This document shows positions 1 through 9,212 of a stretch of DNA of 64,000 bases, one piece after another (the first letter of the stretch is position 1; each line of letters begins with the position of its first letter). The DNA comes from Planctomycetales bacterium (GTDB lineage Bacteria > Planctomycetota > Planctomycetia > Planctomycetales > Planctomycetaceae): the NCBI GenBank assembly GCA_028285345.1, contig JANQPT010000041.1:124001-188000 (forward strand), written 5' to 3'. Under the pieces are notes generated by a model, which was not told the DNA's origin, did no database searches, and was given only the letters and a program-made list of their open reading frames with translations. Position numbers and translations under genes: made by a program.

Positions 1-1621
1 TTTTGACTCGATGTCCGCGAAGCTCAAGGTCATCAACTAACGGCTGTTCGAAGCCGCGCTCGATGTTGAGCACGTCGGGCATCCATTGGTGATGAAACCG
101 TCGCGCATTCACCGCCTGTTGCACATCCTGCCGGAATTGCGTCAGGTTCAGCAGCACCTGTAGTGTCGCGCTGATAATTCGCGGGCCGCCGGAAGCTCCC
201 AGTGCATGGACTGCTTTTCCGTCGCGGACGACGATCGTCGGCGTCATGCTGGAAAGCGGTTTCTTGCGCGGCGCGACGGCGTTGGCGGCGCTTTGGATCA
301 GGCCGAAGACATTCTTCTTTCCCGGCACCGCCGTGAAGTCATCCATTTCGTTATTTAGGACGATTCCGTATCGCGGTTCCACGACGAGGCTTCCAAACTG
401 AGTGTTGATCGTTTCCGTACACGCAACGGCGTTGCCGTGGGCGTCGATGACCGAGAAATGACTCGTCCCGCCGTCGGTCGGGGCGTGGTATCGCCCGTAA
501 GCGGTGAGCGGTTTGGTCTCTGCTGCGCTGATCCGCTCTGCCAGCTGTGTTGCATAGCGGCGGCTAATCAGTCTTTGAACGGGCACCTTCACGAAATCGG
601 TATCCCCCAAGTATTCCGCCCGATCGGCGAACGCATGCTTCAAGGCTTCGGAGACCAGATGCACGTAGGCGCTGCCGTTTTGTCCCAGTTTCGCCAGTTC
701 TTGTTCTGGATGAGCGCGCTGATAGGCATCAAGAATGTTTAACGTCTCCAGCAGCGCCACCCCACCGCTCGACGGCGGGGGCATCGTGTAGATGAGGTTG
801 CCGTGATAGTCGCCGGTAAGGGGAGTTCGTTCGACGACATCCATTCGCTCTAGGTCGTCGCGGCTCCAAATCCCGCCCTGTTCGCCGACGCACTTCAGGA
901 GCGCGTCGGCCACCGGGCCGTTATAGAACGCCTCGGCACCTTGGGCGGCGATCAGTTTGAGCACTTCCAACTGCGGCGAGTAAAACCGTTCGCCCAACTT
1001 CCAGGCTTGGCCGGAATTGAGGTACTTTTCATAAAGGACCGAGAATCGTTCTCGGTCGCCCGACTTGAGCGACAGCAACAGCAACACCTGTCGCTGTGTT
1101 TGCAATTGGTGCGCTTCGACCGGGACTCCGTCGGATGCCAAGCGGATGGCGGGTGCCAGAACTTCCGGCAACGTGAGTTTTCCATACTTCCTCTGCACAT
1201 GACATAACCCGACGACCGTTCCGGGAACGGCCGCCGCCAATCCTCCCCGGCGGCTGGAAGCGCCCGCTTTGTCCGGTGCGAACATGTCGGCGGTCGCCTG
1301 CAGAGGTGCGCGCTCCCGATAATCGACGGTAATCGCGGATTTCGACTCCGCGTTCCAAATCAGCATGAACCCGCCGCCGCCGATGCCGCAACTGGAAGGA
1401 CGCACCACCGACAGCGCAAACGAGGTCGCCACGGCTGCATCGACCACGTTCCCGCCGCGATTCAGCACCTCCAACCCGGCACGGCTCGCCGCCGGATGGT
1501 CGGCCGCGACAGCGTATTCCTGATAGACCTTGGCAGCAGACGCTGACTGCTCGGCACATGGGGCTGGGGCAAGAAGGCCAAGTGCAATACAAAATGCGAG
1601 ACAAATGCGAAAGATACTCAT
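1..1621 (-). CDS. ggt: Gamma-glutamyltranspeptidase, C-terminus cut by window edge
   Basis: This enzyme cleaves or transfers the gamma-glutamyl group of glutathione in the periplasm after self-cleavage into two subunits. The frame reads from an ATG at 1621 with a secretion signal (MSIFRICLAFCIALGLLAPA), then the family motif around GGNVVDAAVAT near residue 45. The maturation site GTSHFSV is present, with the catalytic Thr at about residue 386, close to its usual place in this family. Further on, a GSLVVEPRYGIVLNNEMDDF stretch and SSMTPTI match the small subunit. The frame is open to position 1, giving 540 codons; the family usually has 550-590, so only the last tens of residues are missing. 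No convincing ribosome binding site precedes the ATG. The identification is firm; the exact start is less so. Confidence 0.93.
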   Translation of the reverse strand, partial: MSIFRICLAFCIALGLLAPAPCAEQSASAAKVYQEYAVAADHPAASRAGLEVLNRGGNVVDAAVATSFALSVVRPSSCGIGGGGFMLIWNAESKSAITVDYRERAPLQATADMFAPDKAGASSRRGGLAAAVPGTVVGLCHVQRKYGKLTLPEVLAPAIRLASDGVPVEAHQLQTQRQVLLLLSLKSGDRERFSVLYEKYLNSGQAWKLGERFYSPQLEVLKLIAAQGAEAFYNGPVADALLKCVGEQGGIWSRDDLERMDVVERTPLTGDYHGNLIYTMPPPSSGGVALLETLNILDAYQRAHPEQELAKLGQNGSAYVHLVSEALKHAFADRAEYLGDTDFVKVPVQRLISRRYATQLAERISAAETKPLTAYGRYHAPTDGGTSHFSVIDAHGNAVACTETINTQFGSLVVEPRYGIVLNNEMDDFTAVPGKKNVFGLIQSAANAVAPRKKPLSSMTPTIVVRDGKAVHALGASGGPRIISATLQVLLNLTQFRQDVQQAVNARRFHHQWMPDVLNIERGFEQPLVDDLELRGHRVK

Positions 1622-1708
1622 GGCCGACGATCGTTCCCGATTTCGCGGAGCTCGGTTTCTAGACGATGAAGCTCGTTTCCGAGATTCTGCTTCAGGTGAC
1701 GCGTACCG

Positions 1709-2710
1709 TCAATTCTTTGCCGCGGCGGACGCCTGGGATTGATGCCATTCCATCATCCGCTGCATCCCTTCACGGAACGTGACGCACGGGGCGTATCCCA
1801 ATTCGCGTTTCGCTTTTTCGATTGAGAAATCCAAGTTTAGTCCCAAAAACTTGAACCGGGCCGACGAAAGCAGCGGCGCTTCTTTCTTGCCGAGCAGCCG
1901 ATACAACCGATCAGAAACCTTCGTCAAAAACTTGGCCACTCCCAGCGGCACTGAACCTTTGGGGATCGGATATCCGGCCAACTCGGCGACCGTCGAAATG
2001 TATTCTTTTTTGCTGACCAATTTGCCGTCGGTGATGTTGAACACTTCGCCAATCGTTTCCGGCTTTTCCAGACAGAGAAAGATCGCGTCGACCAGATTTC
2101 CCACGTAGGTGTTGTTCAACAGTTGCTCGCCGCTGCCGAAGTACTTCACCTGCCCTGCTTGGAGCCGCTCCAACAAGCGTGGCAAGACCGTCTGGTCGCG
2201 GGGGCCATAGATGAATCCGGGGCGCACGACGATCGCCGGCAACTTGTGCTCCCGCACATGTTCCAGAACCAGCCGCTCCGCTTCGGCTTTGGTCAGCGTA
2301 TAGCCGTCCATCCCCGTCAGCGACGGCGGCTCGCTCTCGTCGGTCCCGTAGTGGTCGCGGCCTTCGTAGACGCCGAGCGAACTGACCTGAATAAACCGCT
2401 TAAGCGCGCCTGCCGCTTCCGCCTCGAGCAGCAAGTGTTCCAAGCCGCGCACATTAACCGCACGGTAGTCGTCGATCGGCCCCCAATCGCCGACCTTTGC
2501 CGCGCAGTGCACGATCACCGCCGCCCCGTCGACCGCTTGCTTCAAGGCGTCGTGGTCGAAGAAATCGCCCGTGACCTTTTCGACGCCCCACTCATCGAGC
2601 AGCGACGTATCGCTCGATTCACGCACCAGCACCCGTACGGAATAGCCGTCGTCGCGTGCCCGCTCCACGACGTGGCTGCCGACAAACCCGGTCGCGCCGG
2701 TCACCAACAT
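1709..2710 (-). CDS. NAD-dependent epimerase/dehydratase (extended SDR)
   Basis: The protein has the Rossmann glycine motif TGATGFVGSH at its very N-terminus, an acidic residue region after beta-strand 2, and the SDR active-site pattern with YTLTKAEAE (YxxxK) near residue 145, followed by VVRPGFIYGP. These mark an extended short-chain dehydrogenase of the sugar-epimerase or 3-beta-hydroxysteroid dehydrogenase-like group, acting on a nucleotide sugar, sterol or other hydroxyl substrate that cannot be named from sequence. The frame is open 20 codons further up to a TTG at 2770, but that TTG has no ribosome binding site and the family begins at the glycine motif, so the ATG at 2710, preceded by AAGGGA, is preferred. 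It lies tail to head behind the GGT gene on the same strand, 88 bases away. Confidence 0.88.
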   Translation of the reverse strand: MLVTGATGFVGSHVVERARDDGYSVRVLVRESSDTSLLDEWGVEKVTGDFFDHDALKQAVDGAAVIVHCAAKVGDWGPIDDYRAVNVRGLEHLLLEAEAAGALKRFIQVSSLGVYEGRDHYGTDESEPPSLTGMDGYTLTKAEAERLVLEHVREHKLPAIVVRPGFIYGPRDQTVLPRLLERLQAGQVKYFGSGEQLLNNTYVGNLVDAIFLCLEKPETIGEVFNITDGKLVSKKEYISTVAELAGYPIPKGSVPLGVAKFLTKVSDRLYRLLGKKEAPLLSSARFKFLGLNLDFSIEKAKRELGYAPCVTFREGMQRMMEWHQSQASAAAKN

Positions 2711-2928
2711 GAGTCCCTTCTGATCGGCGATGGCTGGTCTCCTCAATGCCAAGTCCGGACGAATAGACAAGAGCCGCTGGCATACTTTCCCAGATTAGGC
2801 GCAATCCATCAATACAAGGGATCGCCGCACGTCGATAACGTGACAGCTGCTCGCTAAGGTCGGTCTCCCTTTGATCTTGATCGTGCACACAGATTCGGAA
2901 TAGCATTCCCAGACGAGAAGTTGATACA

Positions 2929-3207
2929 ATGCCAACTATGACCCAGATTGAAGCCTCAATTCTCTCCCGCTTAGTCGAGCCAGAGACCCCCAGCCTTTCC
3001 CTGGAGGCCGCACGGTCGATTCTGGCGATCGAATTCTCAAAAGAGGATGTCGATCGAATGCACGAGTTGCTCGAGAAGGCCAATTCCGGGACGATTACTC
3101 CCAACGAACAAGACGAGGCGAATTCCTACGAACGCATCGGCCATATGCTGGCACTGCTGCAGTCCAAAGCTCGCAAATCACTCAAGGAATCCGATTCCGC
3201 CACCTAA
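2929..3207 (+). CDS. Small hypothetical protein, partner of HNH nuclease
   Basis: A 92-residue acidic, mostly helical protein with no membrane segment. It ends three bases before the HNH gene, so the two are almost certainly cotranscribed and translationally linked. Visible pattern: a leucine-rich helix in the first 35 residues, then an acidic middle (SKEDVDRMHELLEKANSG) and a helix ending in basic residues (QSKARKSLKE). A second ATG four codons in (2938) is an alternative start; GAGAAG lies at a good distance before the first. I do not recognise the family with certainty. Small helical genes just upstream of HNH nucleases recur in genomes, but whether this one inhibits, guides or merely accompanies the nuclease cannot be told. 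Confidence 0.72.
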   Translation: MPTMTQIEASILSRLVEPETPSLSLEAARSILAIEFSKEDVDRMHELLEKANSGTITPNEQDEANSYERIGHMLALLQSKARKSLKESDSAT

Positions 3208-3210
3208 GGA

Positions 3211-3615
3211 ATGGTCGTCCCTCTTCCACAGCAAGTTCGCCAACGCGCTGAAGGGCTCTGCGAATACTGCCGAGTCCCTGAAGAGTTTGACCCGCTGCCC
3301 TATCATCTCGACCACATTATTGCTCGAAAGCACGGCGGACCGACAGAGCTGGAAAACTTAGCGCTCGCATGCTTCGCCTGCAACAATCACAAGCAAGCCG
3401 ATCTCTCGGGAATCGATCCCGCGGGTGAGACCAATACAATCGTGCGCTTGTTCCACCCTCGGAAGGATCATTGGAGTGAACATTTTATGTGGCGCGGTGC
3501 GGAGATTGTCGGTCAAACTCCGATCGGACGAGTTACGGTATACGTGCTCGGGATCAACCTCCCGCATCGGGTTGCCTTTCGGCAACTGCTGATTGACGAA
3601 GGCGTTTTGCCATAG
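3211..3615 (+). CDS. HNH endonuclease
   Basis: A 134-residue protein built around one HNH fold. CEYC near residue 18 and CFACNNHK near residue 53 give the zinc-binding cysteine pairs, and HLDHII near residue 32 gives the catalytic His and metal ligand, followed by the asparagine-containing ENLALAC helix. This is the standard bacterial HNH nuclease arrangement that nicks or cuts DNA with one metal ion. After the nuclease core comes a conserved-looking extension with HWSEHF and GAEIVGQTPIGR, typical of stand-alone HNH proteins. It follows the small helical gene by three bases, with AAGGA directly before its ATG. Role in cell defence, mobile DNA or repair is unknown; no methylase or restriction gene is near. 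Confidence 0.87.
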   Translation: MVVPLPQQVRQRAEGLCEYCRVPEEFDPLPYHLDHIIARKHGGPTELENLALACFACNNHKQADLSGIDPAGETNTIVRLFHPRKDHWSEHFMWRGAEIVGQTPIGRVTVYVLGINLPHRVAFRQLLIDEGVLP

Positions 3616-3686
3616 TGGAACGTCAAGACTTGGAGTTCGGACAATTCATCGTATAGACACCTGCCCTGCTGGGCGTCGATTCACCG

Positions 3687-4829
3687 CTAAAACGGCTCCT
3701 TCATACTCTTGATGATGTTTCCAATGAACGAACTTGCCGACATGTGCTTCAACAACTGGTCTCGGCCCCAGCCCAAAGCTGGGGAGTTGAGAAACATCAT
3801 CCGGCCGGCCGTCCGCGAGTCCTGTTGGTTGGCTTTGACGAGCTTGTAGCACCGCTTTTCGTAGAGTTCCAATGCCAATGGAACCAACTGCGCGTCGGCG
3901 CGGGACAGCTCATCCGCCAATGCAGCCGCCGATCGCATGGCGTTGGATGCGCCAACTCCTGCGGTCGGTAAAAACGCCATCCCGCTATCCCCGCACAGCA
4001 CGACGCGACCTTCGATCCAATGCTCCATGCGTACGTCATACATCGGCCAGGCGAATAGCTCGGGCGCCCCAGCGAGAGCTTCGGCGACCGCGGCATCGTT
4101 GCCGGTCAGTTCGGACAGATGAGTCGCCAGCGCGTCGCGCACGACGTCCTCCGCTGCGTGTCGATCGCCGACCGTTGTTGTCGGCAGGCCGGCACAATAC
4201 ATCCGGCGGTCCGGCACCGGATAGCCTCCGAAAAACCAACCCCGTCCCCAATACTCGCGCACCAATTCCGGATCAAACAACTCCCCGCCACCCCACCAGG
4301 TCCAACAGGTCCAGCCGGAATCGAATTTCTCGCCCGGCCCGAATACCTCTTGCCGCGTCAACGAGTGAATTCCGTCGCAACTGACGACGAGATCGAATTC
4401 TTCCTCGGTCCCATCGTTGAACCGAACGCCGACCGTCTCCCCTTTCTGCTGGATCCGCGACGCGGTTGTCCCCATGCGGATCGGCAGGTCCCCGCAGGCC
4501 TCACGGAGGATATCAATCAGCGCAGAACGGGAGAGCATCCACATCGGACCAATTTCGTTGGTCAAATCCGACATGTCGAGGCTCTGCAGCACTTCGCCGG
4601 AGTGGTCGGCGATTTCATACCGCTTGACCTCCAGTCCGCATTCCAGCAACCGGCCGTACACACCCAAGCCGTGCAGCACACAACTGCCCAGCGGGTAGAG
4701 TCCGATGCCGTAACCCACGTCGCGGTACTCGGCCGCCTTTTCAATCACAACCGGAGCACGTCCTTGCTGCCGCAATTTGGCTGCCAGAGTCAAGCCGGCG
4801 ATTCCACCTCCAACGATCAAAACTCGCAT
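3687..4829 (-). CDS. FAD-dependent monooxygenase (PHBH/UbiH-like)
   Basis: A 380-residue flavoprotein of the para-hydroxybenzoate hydroxylase fold, which uses NAD(P)H and oxygen to hydroxylate small ring compounds. It begins with the FAD-binding motif VLIVGGGIAGLTLAAKL, has the second dinucleotide motif with a central DLVVSCDGIHS near residue 155, and the GDSGMAFLPTAGVG motif near residue 275 that contacts the FAD ribityl chain. The open frame starts earlier (4967), but a strong GGGAGGAG lies eight bases before the ATG at 4829 and that ATG begins the glycine motif, so it is chosen. The substrate cannot be inferred; no ring-cleavage genes are nearby. Confidence 0.9.
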   Translation of the reverse strand: MRVLIVGGGIAGLTLAAKLRQQGRAPVVIEKAAEYRDVGYGIGLYPLGSCVLHGLGVYGRLLECGLEVKRYEIADHSGEVLQSLDMSDLTNEIGPMWMLSRSALIDILREACGDLPIRMGTTASRIQQKGETVGVRFNDGTEEEFDLVVSCDGIHSLTRQEVFGPGEKFDSGWTCWTWWGGGELFDPELVREYWGRGWFFGGYPVPDRRMYCAGLPTTTVGDRHAAEDVVRDALATHLSELTGNDAAVAEALAGAPELFAWPMYDVRMEHWIEGRVVLCGDSGMAFLPTAGVGASNAMRSAAALADELSRADAQLVPLALELYEKRCYKLVKANQQDSRTAGRMMFLNSPALGWGRDQLLKHMSASSFIGNIIKSMKEPF

Positions 4830-5131
4830 ACAGCAGTCTCCTCCCTGAACGATGGCGAAGTATTGAGCCTTAGAATCTCGGCTGTTCCCGACCGAGGTTT
4901 TACAACGTCGCCGAATTTGAGGCAACGTCACACGGGACCTGGGAGCAACGGCACTGGCCTGGTGCATTCAAACATGCACGTTTAGTGGATCAGGGCGGAT
5001 CGACGCCCATCCATCGCGGCGGTGCGAACCTCTTCGAGCGCTAAAGCCGAATGTCGCGAACACACCTGCCCCAAGGATCACCATGGCGTCGAGCGGAACG
5101 CCTTTTCAGTCAGCCGGACTGATTTTCGCTG

Positions 5132-6733
5132 TTAGAGCCGAGCCGCGTGGTGAACTCCCTTGAGCGACATGGCCCGTTCGACGAGCTTCACGAATTCTTC
5201 GCGATAACCGTGCGGATCCCAGTCGAGGTTGGCTCGCGCGATTTCTCGAACGGCTTCGAACGTCGAATTGCCCTTATATTTCGAGTCCCGGAGAAGCATT
5301 CCGAACTGTGCGACTGCAGTCGCGAACTGAAAATCAGGCGAGGCTTCGGCGAATGACTTGTCGCTATGTTCCAGCGGAACGCGCAATTCCTGACTCGTGT
5401 CGCCGTCAGGTTGCTTGTATCGCAGGCGGACGGTCAGTACCTCAAACGGATTTCCGGCCGGTGTCGTTCCCGAAGTCTGTTGGTATTCCGAGGGATCGAC
5501 TTCTGCGGCCGGCGATTGGACGCCCACCGGCACGATCTCATACAGCGCGGTGACCGTATGCCCCGCACCGATCTCGCCGGCATCTTTACTGTCATCACGG
5601 AAATCCTCCGCCTGCAACATGCGATTCTCGTAGCCGACCAGGCGATACGCCGACACGCGGGCCGGATTGAAATCGACCTGAATCTTCACATCCTTGGCGA
5701 TGGTGATCAGTGTGCCGGTGAGTTGTTCCACGAACAGCTTGCGGGCTTCGCGGAGGGTATCGATATAACCGTAGTTCCCGTTCCCTTTGTCGGCCAGCTT
5801 CTCCAGCGTCGAGTCCTGGTAGTTGCCCATCCCGAAGCCAAGCACGCTCAAGAACACGCCGCTACTGGCCTTGTCTTTGATCAACCGCACGAGTTCGCTC
5901 TGGTTTGTCGTGCCGACGTTGAAGTCGCCGTCGGTGCAAAGAATCACCCGATTTACACCGCCGTTAACGTAGTTCTGCACGGCGACGTTGTAAGCCAATT
6001 CCAACCCCTGGCTCCCATGCGTTGCTCCGCCGGCATGCAGCCGGTCGAGGGCGGCAAAGATTGCGTCTTTTTGGTCGGCGGTCGTTGAAGGCAACGCGAC
6101 GCCCGAAGCGCCGGCATAGACGACGATCGCCACACGGTCGTTTTCGGTGAAGTTCTCGACAAGCATTTTCATCGCCGATTTGACCAGCGGCAATTTGTTG
6201 GAGTCAGTCATGGAGCCGGAGACGTCGAGCAGAAAGACCAGATTGCTCACCGGCCGTTGGTCTTGTTTGATTTCGCGGCCTTTGAGCGCGATGCGGGCCA
6301 AATGATGTTGGCTGTTCCACGGGCAGCCCACCATCTCGACATGCGTTGCAAATGGGACGTCATCCGTCGGCGGCGGGTAGTTGTAGGAGAAGTAGTTGAT
6401 CATCTCCTCAATCCGCACGGCACCGGCGGGCGGCAATTCACCGTGATTCAAGAACCTGCGTACGTTCGCGTAAGAAGCAGTATCGACGTCAATCGAAAAC
6501 GTGGAAAGCGGATTGGCCGCCGCGGACAAGAAGGGCGTCTCGGCGACATGCTCGTAGGCTTCAGTTCGCTGATAGGGGGCGCTGACCGGTATGGCTTCCG
6601 CCTGATGCAAGTACGCTGAGCCTTGGTCGCTCTTTTTGTCGGCGTCTTTGGCGGCGTTTCGCGCATCGACTCCAACGCCACTGCCGCAACCACAGAGAAC
6701 CAGCAAACCCGCGCAGCAAAGGACGAAGCGCAT
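5132..6733 (-). CDS. YfbK-type von Willebrand factor A lipoprotein
   Basis: A 533-residue lipoprotein: the signal segment ends in LLVLCGCGSG, a lipobox with Cys near residue 15. Residues about 50-130 match the N-terminal domain of the YfbK family (PLSTFSIDVDTASYANVRRF; EEMINYFSY). The VWA domain follows with a full metal-ion adhesion site, DVSGSM near residue 170, then TDGDFNVG near residue 260. The remaining part matches the DUF3520 C-terminal domain. AGGAGG lies seven bases before the ATG at 6733, which is therefore preferred over a start 18 bases upstream. VWA domains of this type bind protein partners through a divalent cation; a role outside the membrane is expected but no client is known. 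No MoxR gene adjoins it here. Confidence 0.9.
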   Translation of the reverse strand: MRFVLCCAGLLVLCGCGSGVGVDARNAAKDADKKSDQGSAYLHQAEAIPVSAPYQRTEAYEHVAETPFLSAAANPLSTFSIDVDTASYANVRRFLNHGELPPAGAVRIEEMINYFSYNYPPPTDDVPFATHVEMVGCPWNSQHHLARIALKGREIKQDQRPVSNLVFLLDVSGSMTDSNKLPLVKSAMKMLVENFTENDRVAIVVYAGASGVALPSTTADQKDAIFAALDRLHAGGATHGSQGLELAYNVAVQNYVNGGVNRVILCTDGDFNVGTTNQSELVRLIKDKASSGVFLSVLGFGMGNYQDSTLEKLADKGNGNYGYIDTLREARKLFVEQLTGTLITIAKDVKIQVDFNPARVSAYRLVGYENRMLQAEDFRDDSKDAGEIGAGHTVTALYEIVPVGVQSPAAEVDPSEYQQTSGTTPAGNPFEVLTVRLRYKQPDGDTSQELRVPLEHSDKSFAEASPDFQFATAVAQFGMLLRDSKYKGNSTFEAVREIARANLDWDPHGYREEFVKLVERAMSLKGVHHAARL

Positions 6734-6915
6734 CTCATCCCCTCCTCTCAATCGTTGAGGCTAAAGCGACTGACCGCACGAGTGCGGTTTCTTGCCCTAT
6801 GTACTCAAGACGCGCTCGAGGAGAAAAATATTCCCCAAAAAGTAAGTTTCTGGAGAATTGTCGCCAGAGTTACGAAGAGTGCTCGTGCAATCAACGATCA
6901 CTGTGCGTGACGAAA

Positions 6916-7872
6916 CTACTCGTTAGCCGCCAAATGACGCGCAAACCATTGTATTGACTTCTCGGCGACGTCTCCCCGCGGGTCAAACCAAATCGAAACG
7001 TGACCCAATCGCGGCATCAGCACCAGTTCGCAGTGCTCGCGACCCGCCTCATAGAGCCGGAGCGAATGGTAGGGGGGCACCAGCCAATCGTCCTTGCCGT
7101 GCAGCAACAACACCGGCGCGTCGGTACGCTGGATGGCTTTGATCGCTTCCGACAGATCGGGATCAAACCCCGCGTGCTCTCCCGCCTGATCAACCGCTTG
7201 CTGCACAGTTTGATCGGGGATCAGCGAGCCAACCCCTGGCAGCAGTGTCCGACCGAACTCGCCCACTTCGTCGCGCATTTTGCTAAACGGCGCAACGGCC
7301 ACGACAACTTCAATACGGGGATCCCTGCCCGCCAAGTGAATGGATGTCGTGGCTCCATAAGAAATCCCGTACACGCCCAGCTTTCCGGCAATCAGCTCGC
7401 GGTTCTCCAATTCGTCGATGACCTGCGACAGGTCTTGTGCTTCGCGCTGTCCATATGTCAGCAGTTTCCCCGTCGAAGCTCCATGCCCGCGTAGATCGAC
7501 CAATACCGCCCGGTAACCCTCCTCCGACAGCACCCGGGCGGTGCCCAACATCCACACGCTTTCATTCCAGAATCCGTGTAGGACGAGTACCGTCCCCCGC
7601 GGCTGAGCAAAGTCTTTCGGCTCCACGATCGACACGGCGAGTGACGCCTCAGGCGGCCCGACTTCTATGCGAAATTGCTGATCCACGCCGCGCCATTTCC
7701 GCTCGGCGGGCGACATGAGATTCTTCGAACCGAACGGATGAAACCGGTTCGGCGCGCTGACCATCGCCTTGGACAGGAACGACGCGCAGCCGGAACTGCT
7801 GCATAGCAACAGGAGTACGAACGGCAGAGCAGCTGTACGCCGAAAGCGCAACTCCGAGCACGTGCGCGGCAT
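6916..7872 (-). CDS. Alpha/beta hydrolase lipoprotein
   Basis: A 318-residue serine hydrolase with a lipoprotein signal (LLLLCSSSGC, Cys near residue 29), so it is probably membrane-anchored and faces the periplasm. The core shows LHGFWNES as oxyanion-loop region, DLRGHGAS after strand 4, the nucleophile elbow GISYGA with Ser near residue 170, then HGKDDWLVP carrying the acid and RLGHVS carrying the catalytic His. This is a complete triad of the esterase/lipase type. The gene is divergent from another alpha/beta hydrolase at 8166, with a 293-base gap containing a perfect inverted repeat. The substrate is unknown. Confidence 0.88.
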   Translation of the reverse strand: MPRTCSELRFRRTAALPFVLLLLCSSSGCASFLSKAMVSAPNRFHPFGSKNLMSPAERKWRGVDQQFRIEVGPPEASLAVSIVEPKDFAQPRGTVLVLHGFWNESVWMLGTARVLSEEGYRAVLVDLRGHGASTGKLLTYGQREAQDLSQVIDELENRELIAGKLGVYGISYGATTSIHLAGRDPRIEVVVAVAPFSKMRDEVGEFGRTLLPGVGSLIPDQTVQQAVDQAGEHAGFDPDLSEAIKAIQRTDAPVLLLHGKDDWLVPPYHSLRLYEAGREHCELVLMPRLGHVSIWFDPRGDVAEKSIQWFARHLAANE

Positions 7873-8165
7873 GACGTGACCTTCTGTTTTGAGAGGGAGA
7901 GAGCAATCAACGCTGCCGGTTTGAGAGGTGTGCGGTGCAATACCACCTATTCAGTAGGTGGTCAAGAGGTGTTCCGAGTTGGTCCCTCCAAGCGCACGAA
8001 CGGCGCGGATCAAGTCCGCAGCATGCCAATCTCGAGAACTTTGCCGCGCCACTTGTGACTGATCGGGACGAAACACTGTCTGTGAATTCCAATGCTGATC
8101 TACCGTAGTAGTTACAGTGACGTGAAACGCATTGCGAATACGAATTACAACCAAGGAACTGCTCG
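7873..8165. other. Divergent intergenic region between two hydrolases
   Basis: The gap separates two hydrolase genes that are transcribed away from each other, so it should contain both promoters. The one clear structure is an eight-base inverted repeat at 7942-7962 (listed separately). I see no open frame with a ribosome binding site and no confident sigma-70 hexamer pair. Confidence 0.5.
7942..7962. repeat. Perfect inverted repeat, possible operator
   Basis: ACCACCTA at 7942-7949 and TAGGTGGT at 7955-7962 are perfectly complementary around a five-base centre TTCAG. It sits about 70 bases upstream of the minus-strand hydrolase and 200 bases upstream of the plus-strand one. No T-run follows on either strand, so a terminator is unlikely; a dimeric repressor site or an RNA hairpin fits equally well. 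Confidence 0.5.
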
Positions 8166-9095
8166 TTGGGCGACAGCAAGAATCAACACGCTGCGGAGGT
8201 ACAGCCGACTGCCGAACGACGATGGCCGCGGCGACTGCGCCGCATGGCCGTACTCTATGTGGTCGTACCGTATCTCGCGGTGGTCCTGGTTTTTGTGCTG
8301 CTTCAGCGCAAGTTCATCTACCGGCCGACGGTGGCGGAGGACCTATCGGCGCAATCCAACGGGTTCACTGCCGATCGCGTCAACGATTTGCAGATACAGA
8401 CCCCCGATGGTGACACACTGCGAGGCTGGCTGCTGCGGGCAGACCGCGACGGCGAGTCGCGGCCGCCGCTGATGCTCTACTTTCCCGGCAATTCCCTCAA
8501 CCGCGCTGAACGGATCACCGACCTCCGCGAGATGAGCCGCCGCGGATTTGATGTGGTAATCTTTGACTACCGTGGATTCGGCGACAGCAGCGGCTCCCCC
8601 TCCGAGACCACACTCACCGGGGACGCGCGGCTCATTTGGGACTTCGCCCGCCAAGAATTGGACTACGCTGAAGAGGAGATCGTCATCTTCGGCGAATCGC
8701 TGGGCGGAGCGGTGGCACTTTCGTTGTGGTCAGTGGACCGGAGCGAACAACCGCAACCCGCGGCGCTGATTTTGAATTCGACATTCGCCTCCCTGCCGCA
8801 GACCGTCGGGTGGCACTATCCGCTGTTCCCGTTCCAGTTTCTGTTACTCGACCGCTGGCCGTCGATTGACCGCATCGGTGCGGTCCGGGCGCCTAAATTG
8901 ATCTTTCACAACACGGGCGACGAAGTCGTGCCTCTCGAACAAGGCCGGCGACTCGCGGGAGCTGCGGAGGACGTTCACTTTTTCGAATTGAACGGCGACA
9001 TGCACAACGAAATTCCGCCGATGCTGCTGCGCGAGCAATTGGAGCAATTGCATGAATCGATCCTGCTAAGACGGAGTGAGACAACGGAAGACTAG
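8166..9095 (+). CDS. Membrane-anchored alpha/beta hydrolase
   Basis: A 309-residue serine hydrolase with one N-terminal membrane segment (LYVVVPYLAVVLVFVLLQ, about residues 30-47) after a basic stretch, followed by FIYRP, an arrangement common in the BEM46/YqkD-like group. The hydrolase core has YFPGNS, FDYRGFGDSSG, the nucleophile elbow FGESLGG with Ser near residue 178, FHNTGDEVVP with the acid, and MHNEIP with the likely catalytic His. Translation probably starts at TTG 8166, because AAGGA lies seven bases before it and no ATG or GTG fits better. It is divergent from the lipoprotein hydrolase at 6916. The natural substrate is unknown. Confidence 0.87.
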   Translation: MGDSKNQHAAEVQPTAERRWPRRLRRMAVLYVVVPYLAVVLVFVLLQRKFIYRPTVAEDLSAQSNGFTADRVNDLQIQTPDGDTLRGWLLRADRDGESRPPLMLYFPGNSLNRAERITDLREMSRRGFDVVIFDYRGFGDSSGSPSETTLTGDARLIWDFARQELDYAEEEIVIFGESLGGAVALSLWSVDRSEQPQPAALILNSTFASLPQTVGWHYPLFPFQFLLLDRWPSIDRIGAVRAPKLIFHNTGDEVVPLEQGRRLAGAAEDVHFFELNGDMHNEIPPMLLREQLEQLHESILLRRSETTED

Positions 9096-9212
9096 ACGTT
9101 GTTGGAAGTCCGTCATCAGCTGCTAAGTATTTCGGCGGCATCGCGCTACCGACGGGTGAAGAATTCTGACAAGCTAATCGAGCCCGATGACCGGCTTTCC
9201 TTCGCTGAACCT

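Noticed and set aside
2875-2905. TTGATC with TAGCAT as promoter of the HNH pair
   Set aside because: Each box matches only four of six bases and the spacer is 18, which is expected by chance in a region of this length.
6773-6793. ACCGCA-CGAG-TGCGGT followed by TTTCTT as a terminator
   Set aside because: No plus-strand gene lies upstream of it; it sits in the upstream region of a minus-strand gene, so a terminator role is not supported.
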